The position numbers and the translations under genes are program-made. From Chondrus crispus (Eukaryota > Rhodophyta > Florideophyceae > Gigartinales > Gigartinaceae), in the NCBI RefSeq assembly GCF_000350225.1, contig NW_005179080.1, forward strand, positions 520,155-562,236: a stretch of DNA of 42,082 nt. Reading direction: 5' to 3'. The first letter of the stretch is position 1. Each line of letters starts with the position of its first letter. The notes beneath the pieces were generated by a model that did not search any database, was not told the origin of the DNA, and saw nothing but the letters and a program-made list of their open reading frames with translations. Positions 8,538 to 19,208 of the stretch are shown piece after piece.

Positions 8538-9731
8538 CTATTTTGCCGCAGCTTTACGACGACTGCGCCCAACACGTTTCTTTCCTCCTCTTGGCTTCCG
8601 TATTCCATTTGCTGTTCCAAGTTTACCACTTTGCACCTCATTGCCTTGTCCCGCCCGAGCGCCGTTAGTGGGCTTCGGCTTGTTAAATTTGTCATTCTTC
8701 CCGCTCCACGCTTTCTTCTTCCCAGACGAAATATCTGCGTGTGATTGGAATGTGTTCTTGTCGTCAAGCTGCTCAACATTTAGCAACTCGATAGGGAAGT
8801 CATCATCGACATCTCCATCGCCTTCTGTCACACCAGCACCTGCTCGCTGTTTGAGACGCTCTTTGCGCAACCGGCTGAATGCCTGAATCTCTTCTTTCGC
8901 CTTCCGCTTCTTTTCCTGCTCCTTTTGCAGTTGCGATGAACGCAACTTCTTCTTGTTCTTGGCAATATCGCGATTGTTTCTTCGCTTTTCTGCTGACTCA
9001 ATCCTCTCCTTGTGATGTAGAATCTTCGCCTTCACCTTGCCCATCTGCGTATCAGTCTTCACCATCTGTGCAAAGTAATCAGTAGGCCGCCGGAATTTCT
9101 TCTTTTGTCCCCGCAGATTGTCCAACCCGATATGCACCGCAGCTGTGGCGAGCTCTGCGAAGCGTTGTTCCCTCTTCAAATCATCAAGAGCAAGACTATC
9201 CGGAAGCGTCCCTTCCAACGGCATTGTAACTGTGAGCGACTCCCAGAACCGGGACTCATCCTTTCTCCGGTTTGCAGACGCAAAGATAGCGATATCTGCA
9301 AGCTTCTTCTCCAGTGCAGGCTCATCGTTCCGTAATTCGCTTACCACCTGACCAGGCAGTCGGGAAAGGGCCAGCACTTCCATGGTCCCTTCTTCATCGC
9401 TTTCATCTGAGTGTTCTCCAACGCCGACAAGTTCCGCAAAGTTGACCTCATCATCCGCGCCATCTCCGCTCTCTTTCATCACTATGTCTTCCTCTTCACC
9501 ACCCTCTTTGAGTTCCTTATCGACCGCGTTGTCTTCAGCCTCATTCTCGCCCAATCCTTTCAATACATCATCACTTCCGTTGCGCACTTTTTCCTTGCGA
9601 GCTGTTTTTCGCGAAGATCTCACAGGTTGGGTCTCACATGACTTTTGTTCATCTTTTCCTTTTTTAGCCGGTGTTCCAGCTCCTTCCTTCTTCGCTGGGG
9701 TTGTCCTCACACGCTTTGACTTCTTTGCCAT
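8538..9731 (-). CDS. EBP2: rRNA-processing protein EBP2
   Basis: This 397-residue nucleolar protein is needed for 60S subunit assembly and 27S pre-rRNA processing. The N-terminal third is Lys-rich then strongly acidic. The EBP2 core begins about residue 135, with the family signature RRPTDYFAQMVKTD at 214-227 followed by the basic coiled region (AEKRRNNRDIAKNKKK). The C-terminal GGKKRVGRSRRK matches the usual RxGKKxR ending. The start ATG (MAKKSKRVRT) is the first Met in a frame consistent with the family. There are no introns. Confidence 0.9.
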   Translation of the reverse strand: MAKKSKRVRTTPAKKEGAGTPAKKGKDEQKSCETQPVRSSRKTARKEKVRNGSDDVLKGLGENEAEDNAVDKELKEGGEEEDIVMKESGDGADDEVNFAELVGVGEHSDESDEEGTMEVLALSRLPGQVVSELRNDEPALEKKLADIAIFASANRRKDESRFWESLTVTMPLEGTLPDSLALDDLKREQRFAELATAAVHIGLDNLRGQKKKFRRPTDYFAQMVKTDTQMGKVKAKILHHKERIESAEKRRNNRDIAKNKKKLRSSQLQKEQEKKRKAKEEIQAFSRLRKERLKQRAGAGVTEGDGDVDDDFPIELLNVEQLDDKNTFQSHADISSGKKKAWSGKNDKFNKPKPTNGARAGQGNEVQSGKLGTANGIRKPRGGKKRVGRSRRKAAAK

Positions 9732-10618
9732 CGCTGTGTGCTTTCAAGAAGCCGCAGAGTACAAGATACAAGCCCACTGCGAAAATGTGTCCGGTCAGAG
9801 GGTTGCAAACAAGGACCGTCTGCTTGAGGCTGCAGCGGCGGTGGCGTAAAATTTTTCAGAATCGGCGTCGCAGGTAAATGACCGATTATCATACTCGAGA
9901 AAAACGTAAGAAATGTATAATACAAATGTTAATGTTAATATTAAACTATGAATGAGCTTATATGTTACGTGAACAAACCACTCTTGTTCCAGATGCATTC
10001 GAAGGCATGAAACGCCTATCAGGTCTAGGCGTGAAGGATCGAAGGTTGGGAAAGTGGGTGAAAGTACATGCGACGAAGTGCGTTCCGGGTTACGATTACC
10101 TCGACAGCTCTCCTTTGGCGACCATGTGAAAACAGCCGTCGCGGTCACTATCTACCACGGAGGCTTGATATCAGCTAACACAAGATAAGGCAACAGCGTT
10201 CCTGATCAACTATCTGATGGAAAACATGATTTCCGGCCTCGTGGTATCAAGAAATCTCCCAGCAAGAGGAAGACGCATTCATAATTTACAGGTCCATTTA
10301 GTTTCGGCAGTCAGATCCTAATGCGCTCGCCATTCTGTTTGCCCGGTGGAGGTGGGCTCATCATGAACTAGTACTGAAGTACCGTTACTGCTAGAAGCCC
10401 ATCGCGAGCGACAACACATAGATTCGTGACGTTCTCAAGCTTGCACCAGCTGCGCTCTGCCTTGAAGTCGAGAGTAACGACAGCGACTAGATCACTGCGA
10501 GACGGAGACTGGCATTGAGAGCATCAGTTTTGCTAGCAGTATCAGGGTTAGGACCACCTCTCCCACCATCCGATCCCATTCGCCACACCTTCGACTGATT
10601 AGTTGCATGTCCCTCTCG
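9732..10618. other. Gene-free stretch between EBP2 and the small basic protein
   Basis: No supported gene. The first part (about 9880-9960) is AT-rich with TTAATGTTAATATTAA. The remainder has scattered stops in all frames. It must contain the EBP2 promoter. Confidence 0.45.
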
Positions 10619-11071
10619 CTAGTCAAGCGCATCCTTCAACCCTCGTTCACCATCGCCGTCCTTGTCGGTCTTGTCCGGCATCCCACTATAATACTGATAG
10701 ATGCGTTGACCTCTCCGGGTGAGCTTGACAGAAAAAGCCCTCTTCGCGCTGCCCGGCTTCTCCGGCCCCTTGCACACGATGAGGACCCTCTTCTGAATCT
10801 TGAGCATGCGCAAGCAATGCTTGAAATGGCGGTGGCTTCGCAGCAGACCGAGCCGGTCCGTCTCCTGGTAGAGAGCGCCGTGGTCCATGATCAGGTTGTC
10901 TTGCCGAAGAAGAACCTGCGCTATCGATCTCGTCGGCATGTTGCACACCCAGTGCGCAGGCTTCAGTCTTGCAGCGGCTTGGCTCGCTATCTCTGGGGCG
11001 GCGCGCGCTGCGGTCGTCGCCGCTGAGGCAACCGTCGTAGCCATATGGGTGCGGGTTGTAGGGTATGTCAA
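10619..11071 (-). CDS. Small basic protein, probably mitochondrial; family not recognised
   Basis: This 150-residue protein starts at 11071, or at the second Met (11044, MATTVASAATTAAR) that begins an Ala/Thr/Arg-rich presequence-like stretch. The body is basic and folds plausibly as a small winged-helix-like unit: a helix (MPTRSIAQVLLR), a segment with GALYQETDRLGLLRSHRHF, then strands (KRVLIVCKG, AFSVKLTRRGQRIYQYY). Small basic organelle-targeted proteins of this size are often mitochondrial ribosomal proteins; that is only a suggestion. Coding status rests on length, composition and the presequence. It is divergent from eIF3e. Confidence 0.6.
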   Translation of the reverse strand: MTYPTTRTHMATTVASAATTAARAAPEIASQAAARLKPAHWVCNMPTRSIAQVLLRQDNLIMDHGALYQETDRLGLLRSHRHFKHCLRMLKIQKRVLIVCKGPEKPGSAKRAFSVKLTRRGQRIYQYYSGMPDKTDKDGDGERGLKDALD

Positions 11072-11615
11072 ATGCGCATGCGCGGGGGTGTTCGACTATT
11101 GGGAAGGATTGTTCCTGCCGTACAGTCGGCTTTTCGCAAAAGAGCACTTGGGTTGAGAAGAAGAAGATGCAAGGTGTCCCGTTCGTATGCCCAGGATCAC
11201 TTCCCCAAGAGTTGCTTGACAAGAGGCGTTAGACAAGAGGCAGCGCGTTTTTGAGCGTGGCGTTGCGCTTGGCTCGTACAGTACTGTAGCAGAGCGAGAT
11301 GGCTGCGGAAACAAATAGTGTTATGAGAAGGTTGAAAACATTGGCAAAACACGATCTGGATCAAAGCCGAAATGGCAAGACCTACTCACCTACTGTACTG
11401 GTCCGGTCACCCTAATTTTCCATAAAAAGAGAGTGTGGCAGAATCGTCTTTTTTGAAAATATTCTAGACGGGCGCCGACGGGCATCGTCTCGGTAGGAAG
11501 AAAGCCGTCGTCTTCATTGTTCTTCGTCCCATCGTCTCAATTCACACTCCATAGGCGCCTGCGCAAACTAAAGAAACCTCCACCGTATCAGCCTCTGCGA
11601 CAAAAAGGCAACACC
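11072..11615. promoter_or_regulatory. Divergent region upstream of eIF3e
   Basis: This 544-bp region lies between two divergent starts. It carries TACAGTACTGTA at 11277-11288 and TACTGTACTGGTC from 11391, which is repeated almost identically upstream of the PHYHD1-like gene at about 30438. CATAAAAAG at about 11421 may serve as a TATA-like element. Confidence 0.4.
11277..11288. promoter_or_regulatory. Second copy of the TACAGTACTGTA palindrome
   Basis: This copy is identical to 4634-4645. It lies about 330 bp upstream of the eIF3e ATG and about 200 bp upstream of the divergent small basic gene. Confidence 0.4.
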
Positions 11616-12968
11616 ATGGAGTTCGACCTTACCCGAAAGATGTCCGAATTTCTGGATCGCCACCAGGTGATTCCATTGCTCGACTTCCTCATCCAGCATC
11701 CAGATGTCGAAGGAAGCTACAACAAAGAGGACGTCGTGAAAGCAAAGATTGACCTGCTCTCCAACACGGGAATGGTTGACTACGCCATGGAAACCCACGT
11801 TGAGTTGTACGGAACCCCCGCACCGGTCGAGCTCGAGAACCGCAGGGATCAGGTCATCCTGGTTCTTCACGCACTCGAGGACGATGCTAGCCCACTCCTT
11901 GCCATCATCCAGGATGACCAACTCATGCAGGAGCTCTCGGAGACCAACTCGTTCACCATGGAGCATCTCACCACTCAGCATGACGTGCCGCCAGAGGTTT
12001 TGGACGCCATCTACGAGCTCGGCAAGTTTCGATTCGACTGCGGAAGCTACGAGGATACTGCGGCCCTCATGTGGGCATATCGCACTCTCGCTAATGGCAA
12101 TAATCCGGAACGCGAGTTTTTCGCGCTTTGGGGCAAGTTTGCGGCTGATATTTGCACGGAGAAATGGGATGCCGCGCTTGAGGATATGAACATGCTCAAA
12201 GAAGCTATCGATTCCAGCGGACGCTCTGTCCTACTTAACCCACTTCAACAGCTGCAGCAGCGCACCTGGCTCATCCATTGGAGCCTTTTCGTGTTCTTCA
12301 ATCACCCAGACGGCAGAAATGGTATCACCGACTTCCTACTCAGCGATAAGTACCTTAATACTATTCAAACTAATTGCCCGCATATTCTTCGCTATCTTAC
12401 CACTGCCGTCATCACGAACAAGCGACGGAGAAATGTTATGAAGGACCTTGTCAAGGTCATTCAGCAAGAGTCGTACGCGTATTCCGATCCCATCACCGAG
12501 TTTGTGCAATGTCTGTACGTCAATTTTGATTTCGAGGGAGCGCAGGATATGCTCCAAAAGTGCGAAGACACCCTCAAGCGGGACTACTTTCTGTATAAAA
12601 TGCTCGATGACTTTTTGGAGGATGCTCGTCGGACCATCTTTGAGACATACTGCCGAATCCATCAGGTCATTGATATTGGTATGCTCGCTAGCAAGCTCAA
12701 CATGGTTCAGTACGATGCTGAGAAGTGGGTTGTCAACCTGATCCGACATGCTCGCCTGGATGCGAAGATCGATAGTCAGGCAAATCAAGTCATTATGGGC
12801 GTTACCGTACCGAGCGTATACGAACAGGTCGTGGACAGCACAAAGAACCTTCTCATCAGAGGAAGCGTCCTTGCCCAGAATTGCGATCGCCCACAAGGCT
12901 ATTCTGGTGGGTATCGTGGCGATGATGACAGAAGGAATCGGAGAGGGAGGCGGGATAGAACAAACTAG
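11616..12968 (+). CDS. EIF3E: Translation initiation factor eIF3 subunit e (INT6)
   Basis: This 450-residue subunit of the eIF3 complex recruits the 40S subunit and mRNA. Residues 1-20 (MEFDLTRKMSEFLDRHQVIPLL) and the DLLSNTGMVDYAMETH segment are classic eIF3e. Helical repeats lead into a C-terminal PCI domain (about 260-420), including VNLIRHARLDAKID, and an Arg/Gly/Asp-rich tail. I chose the ATG at 11616 because it has a strong context (ACCATGG) and gives the family length; the open frame upstream has no ATG. No introns. Confidence 0.95.
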   Translation: MEFDLTRKMSEFLDRHQVIPLLDFLIQHPDVEGSYNKEDVVKAKIDLLSNTGMVDYAMETHVELYGTPAPVELENRRDQVILVLHALEDDASPLLAIIQDDQLMQELSETNSFTMEHLTTQHDVPPEVLDAIYELGKFRFDCGSYEDTAALMWAYRTLANGNNPEREFFALWGKFAADICTEKWDAALEDMNMLKEAIDSSGRSVLLNPLQQLQQRTWLIHWSLFVFFNHPDGRNGITDFLLSDKYLNTIQTNCPHILRYLTTAVITNKRRRNVMKDLVKVIQQESYAYSDPITEFVQCLYVNFDFEGAQDMLQKCEDTLKRDYFLYKMLDDFLEDARRTIFETYCRIHQVIDIGMLASKLNMVQYDAEKWVVNLIRHARLDAKIDSQANQVIMGVTVPSVYEQVVDSTKNLLIRGSVLAQNCDRPQGYSGGYRGDDDRRNRRGRRDRTN

Positions 12969-13869
12969 GGGGCTAGGGGTTGTATTTTGAAGTAAAGAAA
13001 GGACGTATCTGCACGGTTCAGCTATGGCGGTGACAGTACGCGAGCAAAGCGAGGGTACCGGTTTGTCCCGGCTCGAATGGCTCAAATGCAAGACACATTA
13101 GTCGCTGGTGTTCTTTGCGAAAAGGTTCTTCTGTGCCAAGTTGAGAGCGGCGATACGTACGGGCGTGGTGTGCGACTTTCTCGTGAAGTGTTGTCAATAT
13201 GTTGCAGCTTTGCCTTTGAATAGCCTTGACTACTATAAGAACACGTGTGATGTGTGTGTAAATGAAAGTGAGGAACTCCAGCGTATACTCAAGCGCGGCA
13301 AAGCGAGAGGGGTGTGATTCTGGCTAGCATAAGCAATGTCAAAACGGATGTGATTGCCGGGATAAAGATTTGCTCAAAAATCTTTATAATGATGGGGATC
13401 ACCGTTGAGACTATGTAATGTTCCTAGAAGGTGGAGGAGGAGGCGCAGCAACTCTAGCTCCCCGTTGATGCTTTAAAGCTTTGCTTTCAAAAGCAGTGAA
13501 GGAGCATTTGACATCACGACGAACTGTTTCAAATATTGGCTATTCCTGGAACCCCCCTGCAGGTGATGAAATAGTTGTACGGGTTTGTTGTGGGAGTCTG
13601 TGTGATGAGGCAGAAAGTTTGAAGAGAGAATATATTTACAACACATTGCTGTTCGGCTCTCTCAAGGTCACACTGCACCACGGAATATGCATCATCACGG
13701 CGAAAACCGAAACGTTCAGATTCACACCACAAAAGTAATTATAAAACTCACAAAATGAAGGGCTGTGGGTGTGAGTGATTGTGGACACTCCGATGTATGT
13801 GTAGTAGTACAGTGAGAGTAGAGGAGGTTATTTATCGTACAGCGATAAATGTTGGTGAACGTTTTTTTC

Positions 13870-13980
13870 TGTCGGTGTCCCCCGACAACCAGGGAGAACC
13901 CGGTGTCCCCCTCCCGTCGGCCCTCCAAGCCTTGGAGGGTCCTCCTTCCAGGAGGAAGAAGTAAAATTACTTCTTCCTCC
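13870..13980. repeat. Ladder of adjoining perfect inverted repeats
   Basis: Four hairpins occur in 111 bp: TGTCGG/CCGACA (13870-13887); CCCTCCAAG/CTTGGAGGG with a 1-nt centre (13921-13939); TCCTCC/GGAGGA with a 5-nt loop (13940-13956); and a 14-bp perfect pair GGAGGAAGAAGTAA / TTACTTCTTCCTCC with a 2-nt centre (13951-13980). The last two share 13951-13956, so they are mutually exclusive. Confidence 0.8.
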
Positions 13981-15017
13981 CAGTCAGAAGTAATTTTAGG
14001 GTTTACGCACAAGGATTTCTGTAACGGATATGACTAAAATTTCACAATAGAAATTACAGCTACTGTAGGTGGGTTGGTCATGAGCAAAAAAGAGCAATTG
14101 ACGCCACCAAAATGCACCTGATCGCCCCCCTAAACGCAAAATTATCTCAAGGATAAATGAGCAGCTGCATACTGTAGGAGTATTAGCGTCGCTAGCAATC
14201 ACCCGCCAAAATCCCCCAAAATCATATGTTGCAGAAATGGGCAGGCGAAGAGCGTCTTGTAGGCGACAGAACAGGTAATGTTACCATCGAAGGTACCCTT
14301 CAGGGTATTGCCTTTCTCGGAATTAACTAATTAAATTTTGACAGCGCTGTACCGTAATCCGGAGGATACAGGGACCGTTTGGTCTACAGCGATGCACCTG
14401 ACATGTCACAGGACTCGTGTCACGGGAGTCTTCTGGCACGGCGCATCACCAGGATCAAGTCGTTACAGCACGACGTCATGCAATCGACCCAGTGCTCAGG
14501 GCTCAGGTGTAGTCCAAAGCAAATGGACTTGCATCTCAGTTCTCTAGACCACAGCAACACACCCATCCGACTTCCGGTATCCGACATCCTACTTTTGCAT
14601 GATCACACTCCGTTTGGCACCGAGGGCCCTCTTCAGCACGATCTCATTTATCCTTGCACATGTACTCATCACACAATTTGCAAGTCAGCCATCATAACTC
14701 CGCATACCTGTCACCCTTCCTTTGAGGGGTTATCCTTTGAGCATGGAGAGCTTATAAATCCACCACCCGAGGACATCGACTTGATACACATATTTTCTCA
14801 TCATTCGCAAGTCATATATGCACTATCCTCTCGACCTGCATCGCATAACTCCCTGCTTTTCCGTTACGGCACAACTTTATAGCCTGGGGGCGAAAATCCG
14901 AGCACTTGTTTTTCGAAGCACGTCCATTCTTCTGGAAGACTATGACCACACGGTTTCAAAGCACCACCCGTTCGGCTCACTCGCCTTGGTATCGTGCGTG
15001 TCTGATACTACCCCCCA

Positions 15018-15040
15018 ATAATCTATAATCTATAATCTAT
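15018..15040. repeat. ATAATCT x3 tandem repeat
   Basis: Three perfect 7-bp units lie about 370 bp upstream of the secreted-protein start. Probably a simple repeat in the promoter region. Confidence 0.7.
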
Positions 15041-15411
15041 CCCTTCGTTCTCCTTTTTCCGCATTCGTTTCCTTCTCCATCCTACAGGTTTACCCTTCTT
15101 GCACTGCCCCAAACCGCCTCACTCTCGTGCGGGCTGGTTGTGCCGTCGTCCCGTCGAAACGACCGGATTCATGCTTTTTCCGCCTTAGCTCTGTGCTGCT
15201 TAAATAGCGCTACGACTTCACACAGGCGAAGGCCTTTCTGTTCGCTAATCCTCAGAACCGAATACTTCCCATTCTTCAACCTCATCGCTTTTGTGAAAAT
15301 CTGCACATCGAGCCATCGCCCTCTTGGAGTTTCCAGTCCGTCTTTCGTTCATTCCTTGGTTGGTCTGATCTGCTCTGATACCGCATCCTCGTGATTCTTC
15401 CTTTTCTTAGC

Positions 15412-15831
15412 ATGTTTTCCTCAACAGTTGCATTTTTCTATGGCGTTTTTATGCTTTGTGTCCTCCCGGTTCAATCCGCTGTCATTTCTACATCAATGCA
15501 ACACTGGACTTCGCACTCCAATAATCGGCCTACGGGACGTCTTCCTGCCCGTCGCGAAAGACTGCATGGCAAACTGAGGCTTCTGTTTTCGAACCGGTTA
15601 CTGGTCTCCAAGGATGTCGAAGCTCACGACGTTAATGTGAACACTCGACGCGTCGAAATCGTTTTGCATGCGTCTCCAGAGCCGATTCGTATCGCAGACT
15701 CTTTCTTAAATAAGAAGCTACTACCGTCTCCAGTGGCATTACCGGATGAAATCTTCGAAGTGTATCGCACGCCAGAACCCGTTTCCGTCCGCGATGACAT
15801 ATTCATTGCTGGATACAAAGGTGGCAGTTGA
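15412..15831 (+). CDS. Putative small secreted protein, function unknown
   Basis: This is a 139-residue protein from the ATG at 15412. The first 24 residues form a convincing signal peptide: MFSS, then a hydrophobic core (VAFFYGVFMLCVLPV) and a small-residue cleavage site after QSA. The mature part is basic at first (LPARRERLHGKLRL) and then mixed. It has no cysteines after the signal and no domain I recognise. Coding evidence is limited to the signal peptide, ATG and balanced composition. It could be secreted or ER-resident, with no retention motif visible. Confidence 0.5.
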   Translation: MFSSTVAFFYGVFMLCVLPVQSAVISTSMQHWTSHSNNRPTGRLPARRERLHGKLRLLFSNRLLVSKDVEAHDVNVNTRRVEIVLHASPEPIRIADSFLNKKLLPSPVALPDEIFEVYRTPEPVSVRDDIFIAGYKGGS

Positions 15832-16526
15832 TGACCCTCCGAGTAGAAACTTCCTCCCTTTCTGGCGCTGAATTGACTGGGGCTTGGCTTATAACGAGAG
15901 CCCATGAAGATGGAATGCCCAAGTCCGAGACTCCCCTGGATTTGCACAAACGGGTATACAAATAAGGACTTGGCCGACTTGACGAATGGCAAGCTCAAAC
16001 AGAACCTCTGATTTGTATTTTATGTACTATTTAAGTGTTAGATTCGCCTTTGTATTGCGAATGATGGGCAGGATTTTGAACATACTTGTTTCTGCAGATG
16101 TATGGAGATACGGAAAGGAAAGCAAATATCTCAATCAGGGACTCTTTCTTGCGAACGCGAACAGTATCGGTTTTAACAAGATAAACATAATCTGATCTTG
16201 GCTCACGCCTTACGACGCTTCTCAACGGCGAGCGAGTGCGTCTGCGAGAAGCTGCGTAGAGGCAGTGAAGGAGAGTCAAAACATCAGTTCGTGACGGATG
16301 ACCTTCGGGAGGCTAATCTACTTGCTAGAGTATTGCAAGGTCGTAGCTGCGGCGATGTCAAAAAACAACAGGCGTGAGGTATGTTTTGTTCTCTTTTAAC
16401 GACGTAACATTTATACATGAAAGATGCGCACGGCACCAACGAAAAGCCCTGGGCTTGAGCAGCCTTCAAGGAAAGGCATCGGGATAACAACTCTATGACT
16501 GTGAGTGAAACAAAGGAAGAAAGTGT
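15832..16526. other. Gene-free interval between the secreted protein and PCNA
   Basis: The region lies at the 3' ends of two convergent genes. It is AT-rich with only short, unconvincing open frames. I see no RNA gene or repeat in it. Confidence 0.45.
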
Positions 16527-17467
16527 CTATTCTTCCTCATCGGCATCGATTGCTTCGTCAGACTTTGCTTCTCCATCTTCGTCGTCGTCGTCTTGATCAA
16601 TCTTAGGAGCCAGGAAGTATCGGACAAACCCAGCTTCTTCTGGGAGAGCAAACTCAATGGCGAGGGGATGGCCATCTTGAATACAGAGCGTGACAGAGTC
16701 GGAAATCGGGACAGCCTTTGTAAACATGTTGAGATATCTTCCCGGGAAAGTCATCTTAACGGGCTCCTTGACATTGATGGTGATAGCACTCTTATCATCA
16801 GCGGAATCACTCTGCTGAATATTAAGCGAGCCCTGGCCGATATCGCCTTCCACTGAAAAGCAAGCCGATGTCTTAGATACCTCGATTGAAATGGTGTCTC
16901 CAATGATAGAGAGATCCGAAAAGATGCGGCGATACTCCTGTGACGGTAAGTTAATGATGGCCTGGTAGTCACCATCGTCCGGGACACTCATGTGTTCCGA
17001 GTCGATGTCCATGAGCTTGAGCTCGAAATGTGCGACGCGGTCGGCGCTCTTGTTTTCGAAGATGAACTCGGCGCAGTCGGCGCCCTCGTCGTCGGCGACG
17101 ATTTTGACCGAGTCGTCGTTGCCGGCGCACTTGAGGATCTTGCTGAAGGAGGTGAGGTTGATGCCCATGGAGAGCGGCTTGTCGCATCTGTACAAGTCGA
17201 AGGCCTGCGAGCGCAGGGTCATGGTGGCGAGGCAGACGTGGGCTTCGTCCATCGCCTGTGGGGGTAGGCGCGAAGGGGCAGATGTTAGACAGGGTCAGGT
17301 GAGGCGTTGGAGACGGGTGGCAAGGCGAGTACGGTGCGGCGGTGCGGGCTTACCTGAAGGCTGATGCCATCGTTGGAGCAGTCAAAGTTAGTCTGAGCGA
17401 TGAGATCCTTGACAGAGTCGAGGAGCTTTTTGAGGGTTGCGCTTTGCGGGAGACGTGCTTCGAACAT
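16527..17467 (-). CDS. PCNA: Proliferating cell nuclear antigen, sliding clamp (2 exons)
   Basis: The coding sequence is complement(join(16527-17255, 17354-17467)), giving 280 residues. Exon 1 (38 residues) starts [16 protein letters not shown]. Exon 2 begins [16 protein letters not shown] and holds [23 protein letters not shown] and the C-terminal YFLAPKI. The protein forms the trimeric DNA clamp for polymerase delta and many PIP-box partners. The 98-nt intron starts GTAAGC, ends ACAG and has a CTAAC box 29 nt before the acceptor. After LAPKI, where most PCNAs stop within a few residues, there is an extra acidic tail ([14 protein letters not shown] onward, to DADEEE), making the protein about 20 residues longer than usual. 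Confidence 0.95.
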
Positions 17468-18207
17468 TGTGGAGAGGCTGCTGGTGAAGAAGGAAGAAGA
17501 AGGAAGGAATTGGAGGGTTGTGGGAGGAGCAGTTGGATTCACGGAGACGGAAGATATCGGGGTCGGGGAGGAGGTAGGGAACGGGAGGGCAGGTGGTCAG
17601 TGGGAGTGGTCAAGTAGGGCATGGAGATGACTGGGAGTGCATGGTGGGACGTTCCCGCGGTTTCTGTTTGTTTTGGTGCATTTTGGCGCGAAAGTGTCGG
17701 ACTGCTTGCGACGTGTCCACGTGTACTCTCCCTATGGACTTTGATTTGGAGGACAGACTGTCTTGTGGAATATGACTGCAGGGCTGCATGGGAGGCTTCG
17801 CTCGCACGAGGGACCCGAGTAACTTGTGCACCCGCCAAAAGTGCTCATCTCTTGTACTCACAGGCAATTCATTCTCCTCCTCATAGACCTTTATAGAAAC
17901 ACCCTTGCTCCTACTTAAACTGACAACTTTGAGCGGTGCTACACTCAGAAACGTACAAAACTTGTATACTAGCACACCATCTAGGCCAATACTGAGCATC
18001 TAGGTTCCCCATACTATAACAGTATACGTGCCCATACTACGGGGCCTACCTCAACACTCGCAGAGTCGACGCTGTACTCTCGCCCCTCATTCTCACAGAT
18101 TGCAACTCAACGGAAACAGGACCCACCCCGCATCGAGCGCCATTCAAGTCGCAACACGTTCGTTCCTCCATTTAAAACCTTTCTATCTGCGGCCCTGGTC
18201 TAATCTC
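17468..18207. promoter_or_regulatory. PCNA upstream region and ELMO-domain gene 3' end
   Basis: No gene is supported here. A CACGTG box lies at 17718-17723, 250 bp upstream of the PCNA ATG. Purine/pyrimidine-rich tracts flank the start. The part near 18000-18060 has CCATACTA repeats of no clear meaning. Confidence 0.4.
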
Positions 18208-19208
18208 TCACGCACTCGTCCCTGGCGGAACGAGGGAGCCCGTCTCCGCCACCTCCCTATTAATAGCCTCGAGAGCCTCCTTCAAAACCGGCGGAAACGC
18301 AAGCACATTTTCAGGCTTAGCCGCAATCCACCGTGCGTGCAGAATCTCAAACATATTCGCATACAGCTCATTAAAAATCACCATCGCTCTCATGTTTGAA
18401 ATGCCATACAACTGCCCATCCAGCATCCGTTCCTCCAGAATCCGCTTCGCCTCCATCGTCAGGTTGATGCCCACGCACGCCCATGGATACCGCTTCGTCT
18501 CCGTCGACGGCTCCGAGATCATGCGCCGCGCAACCGATGTTCGCGTGCGTGCAAAGTAAAGCAGCTGGTCAAGGCCTAGCATTCCCCCACCTCGGAAGTC
18601 GCTCGCGGGGTCTGACTGCTGGAATCCTATTCGGCCCCACTCCTTTGAGTAACGCCCGCCTTCCCGCTTCGTCCCGGGTCGCAACAGCTCCCAGAGTTCC
18701 TCCAGCTTACTTTCGTGCTCCGCGTTGTCTTTGTCAAAGCTTTTCGACGAATGCGCTTGCACCGAGACAATGAACTTGTTCACGACTTTGATGTTTCCCA
18801 AGCACCTTTTCAGGTTTTCAGTTCTGCGCAATTTCCGAGGGACGTATGTAATCGGGTTTTGGGGTTAGCACAGCGTCATGGCTCGCTGTATACGCACAGG
18901 CAGGGTATCATGTAGTGTTCCCCGCAAAAACGCATGGAGAACGCCTTTTATACTTACACGACCGGCGTGTCGGATATTTTCTTAGTTCCGCAGATTTGGT
19001 CGGCGGTGTCATTAATGTCCATGGCCGGGTCCTGCGCGCGATCAACGAAGAGCTGGTGCAGCTTCTTTGAAGTTGCCCACTCCTTCCACAGCGCAATTGT
19101 CATGGCAGCAGAATGCACAACGGCCTGACCGTTGGCCGAGCCTCCCTCGCCGCATATTCTTGCAACTTGGGTCTGGCCGCTCACTATGCGACGTACGCGC
19201 TTGACCAT
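18208..19208 (-). CDS. ELMO-domain protein (ELMOD family, 2 exons)
   Basis: The model is complement(join(18208-18823, 18958-19208)), giving 288 residues, close to the usual ELMOD1/2 length. ELMOD proteins act as GTPase-activating proteins for Arf/Arl GTPases. The ELMO core is clear in exon 2: WGRIGFQQSDPASDFRGGGMLGL followed later by ACVGINLTMEAKRILEE. The 134-nt intron starts GTAAGT, ends GCAG and has a CTAAC box 41 nt upstream of the acceptor; splicing restores the frame across PVV|TENLK. The start at 19208 (MVKRVRRIVSG) is preferred on length. An upstream exon at 19425-19460 (MVKTVKGWLPRL before a GTATGT) is possible, so the N-terminus is uncertain. Confidence 0.85.

Larger units (their letters stand above)
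12969..15411. other. 2.4-kb gene-free, AT-rich stretch
   Basis: No open frame here looks like a gene: candidates are short, Cys/His/Ser-rich and lack a good start. The stretch holds an ACACGTGT box (13241-13248), a cluster of consecutive inverted repeats (13870-13980), two TACTGTAGG motifs (14061 and 14170) and a 7-bp tandem repeat (15018-15040). A non-coding RNA or decayed mobile DNA is possible. Confidence 0.45.

Noticed and set aside
14379..14882. Plus-strand open frame of 167 codons in the gene-free region
   Set aside because: His/Ser/Thr-rich composition, no targeting signal or domain, and a sequence that reads like random translation.
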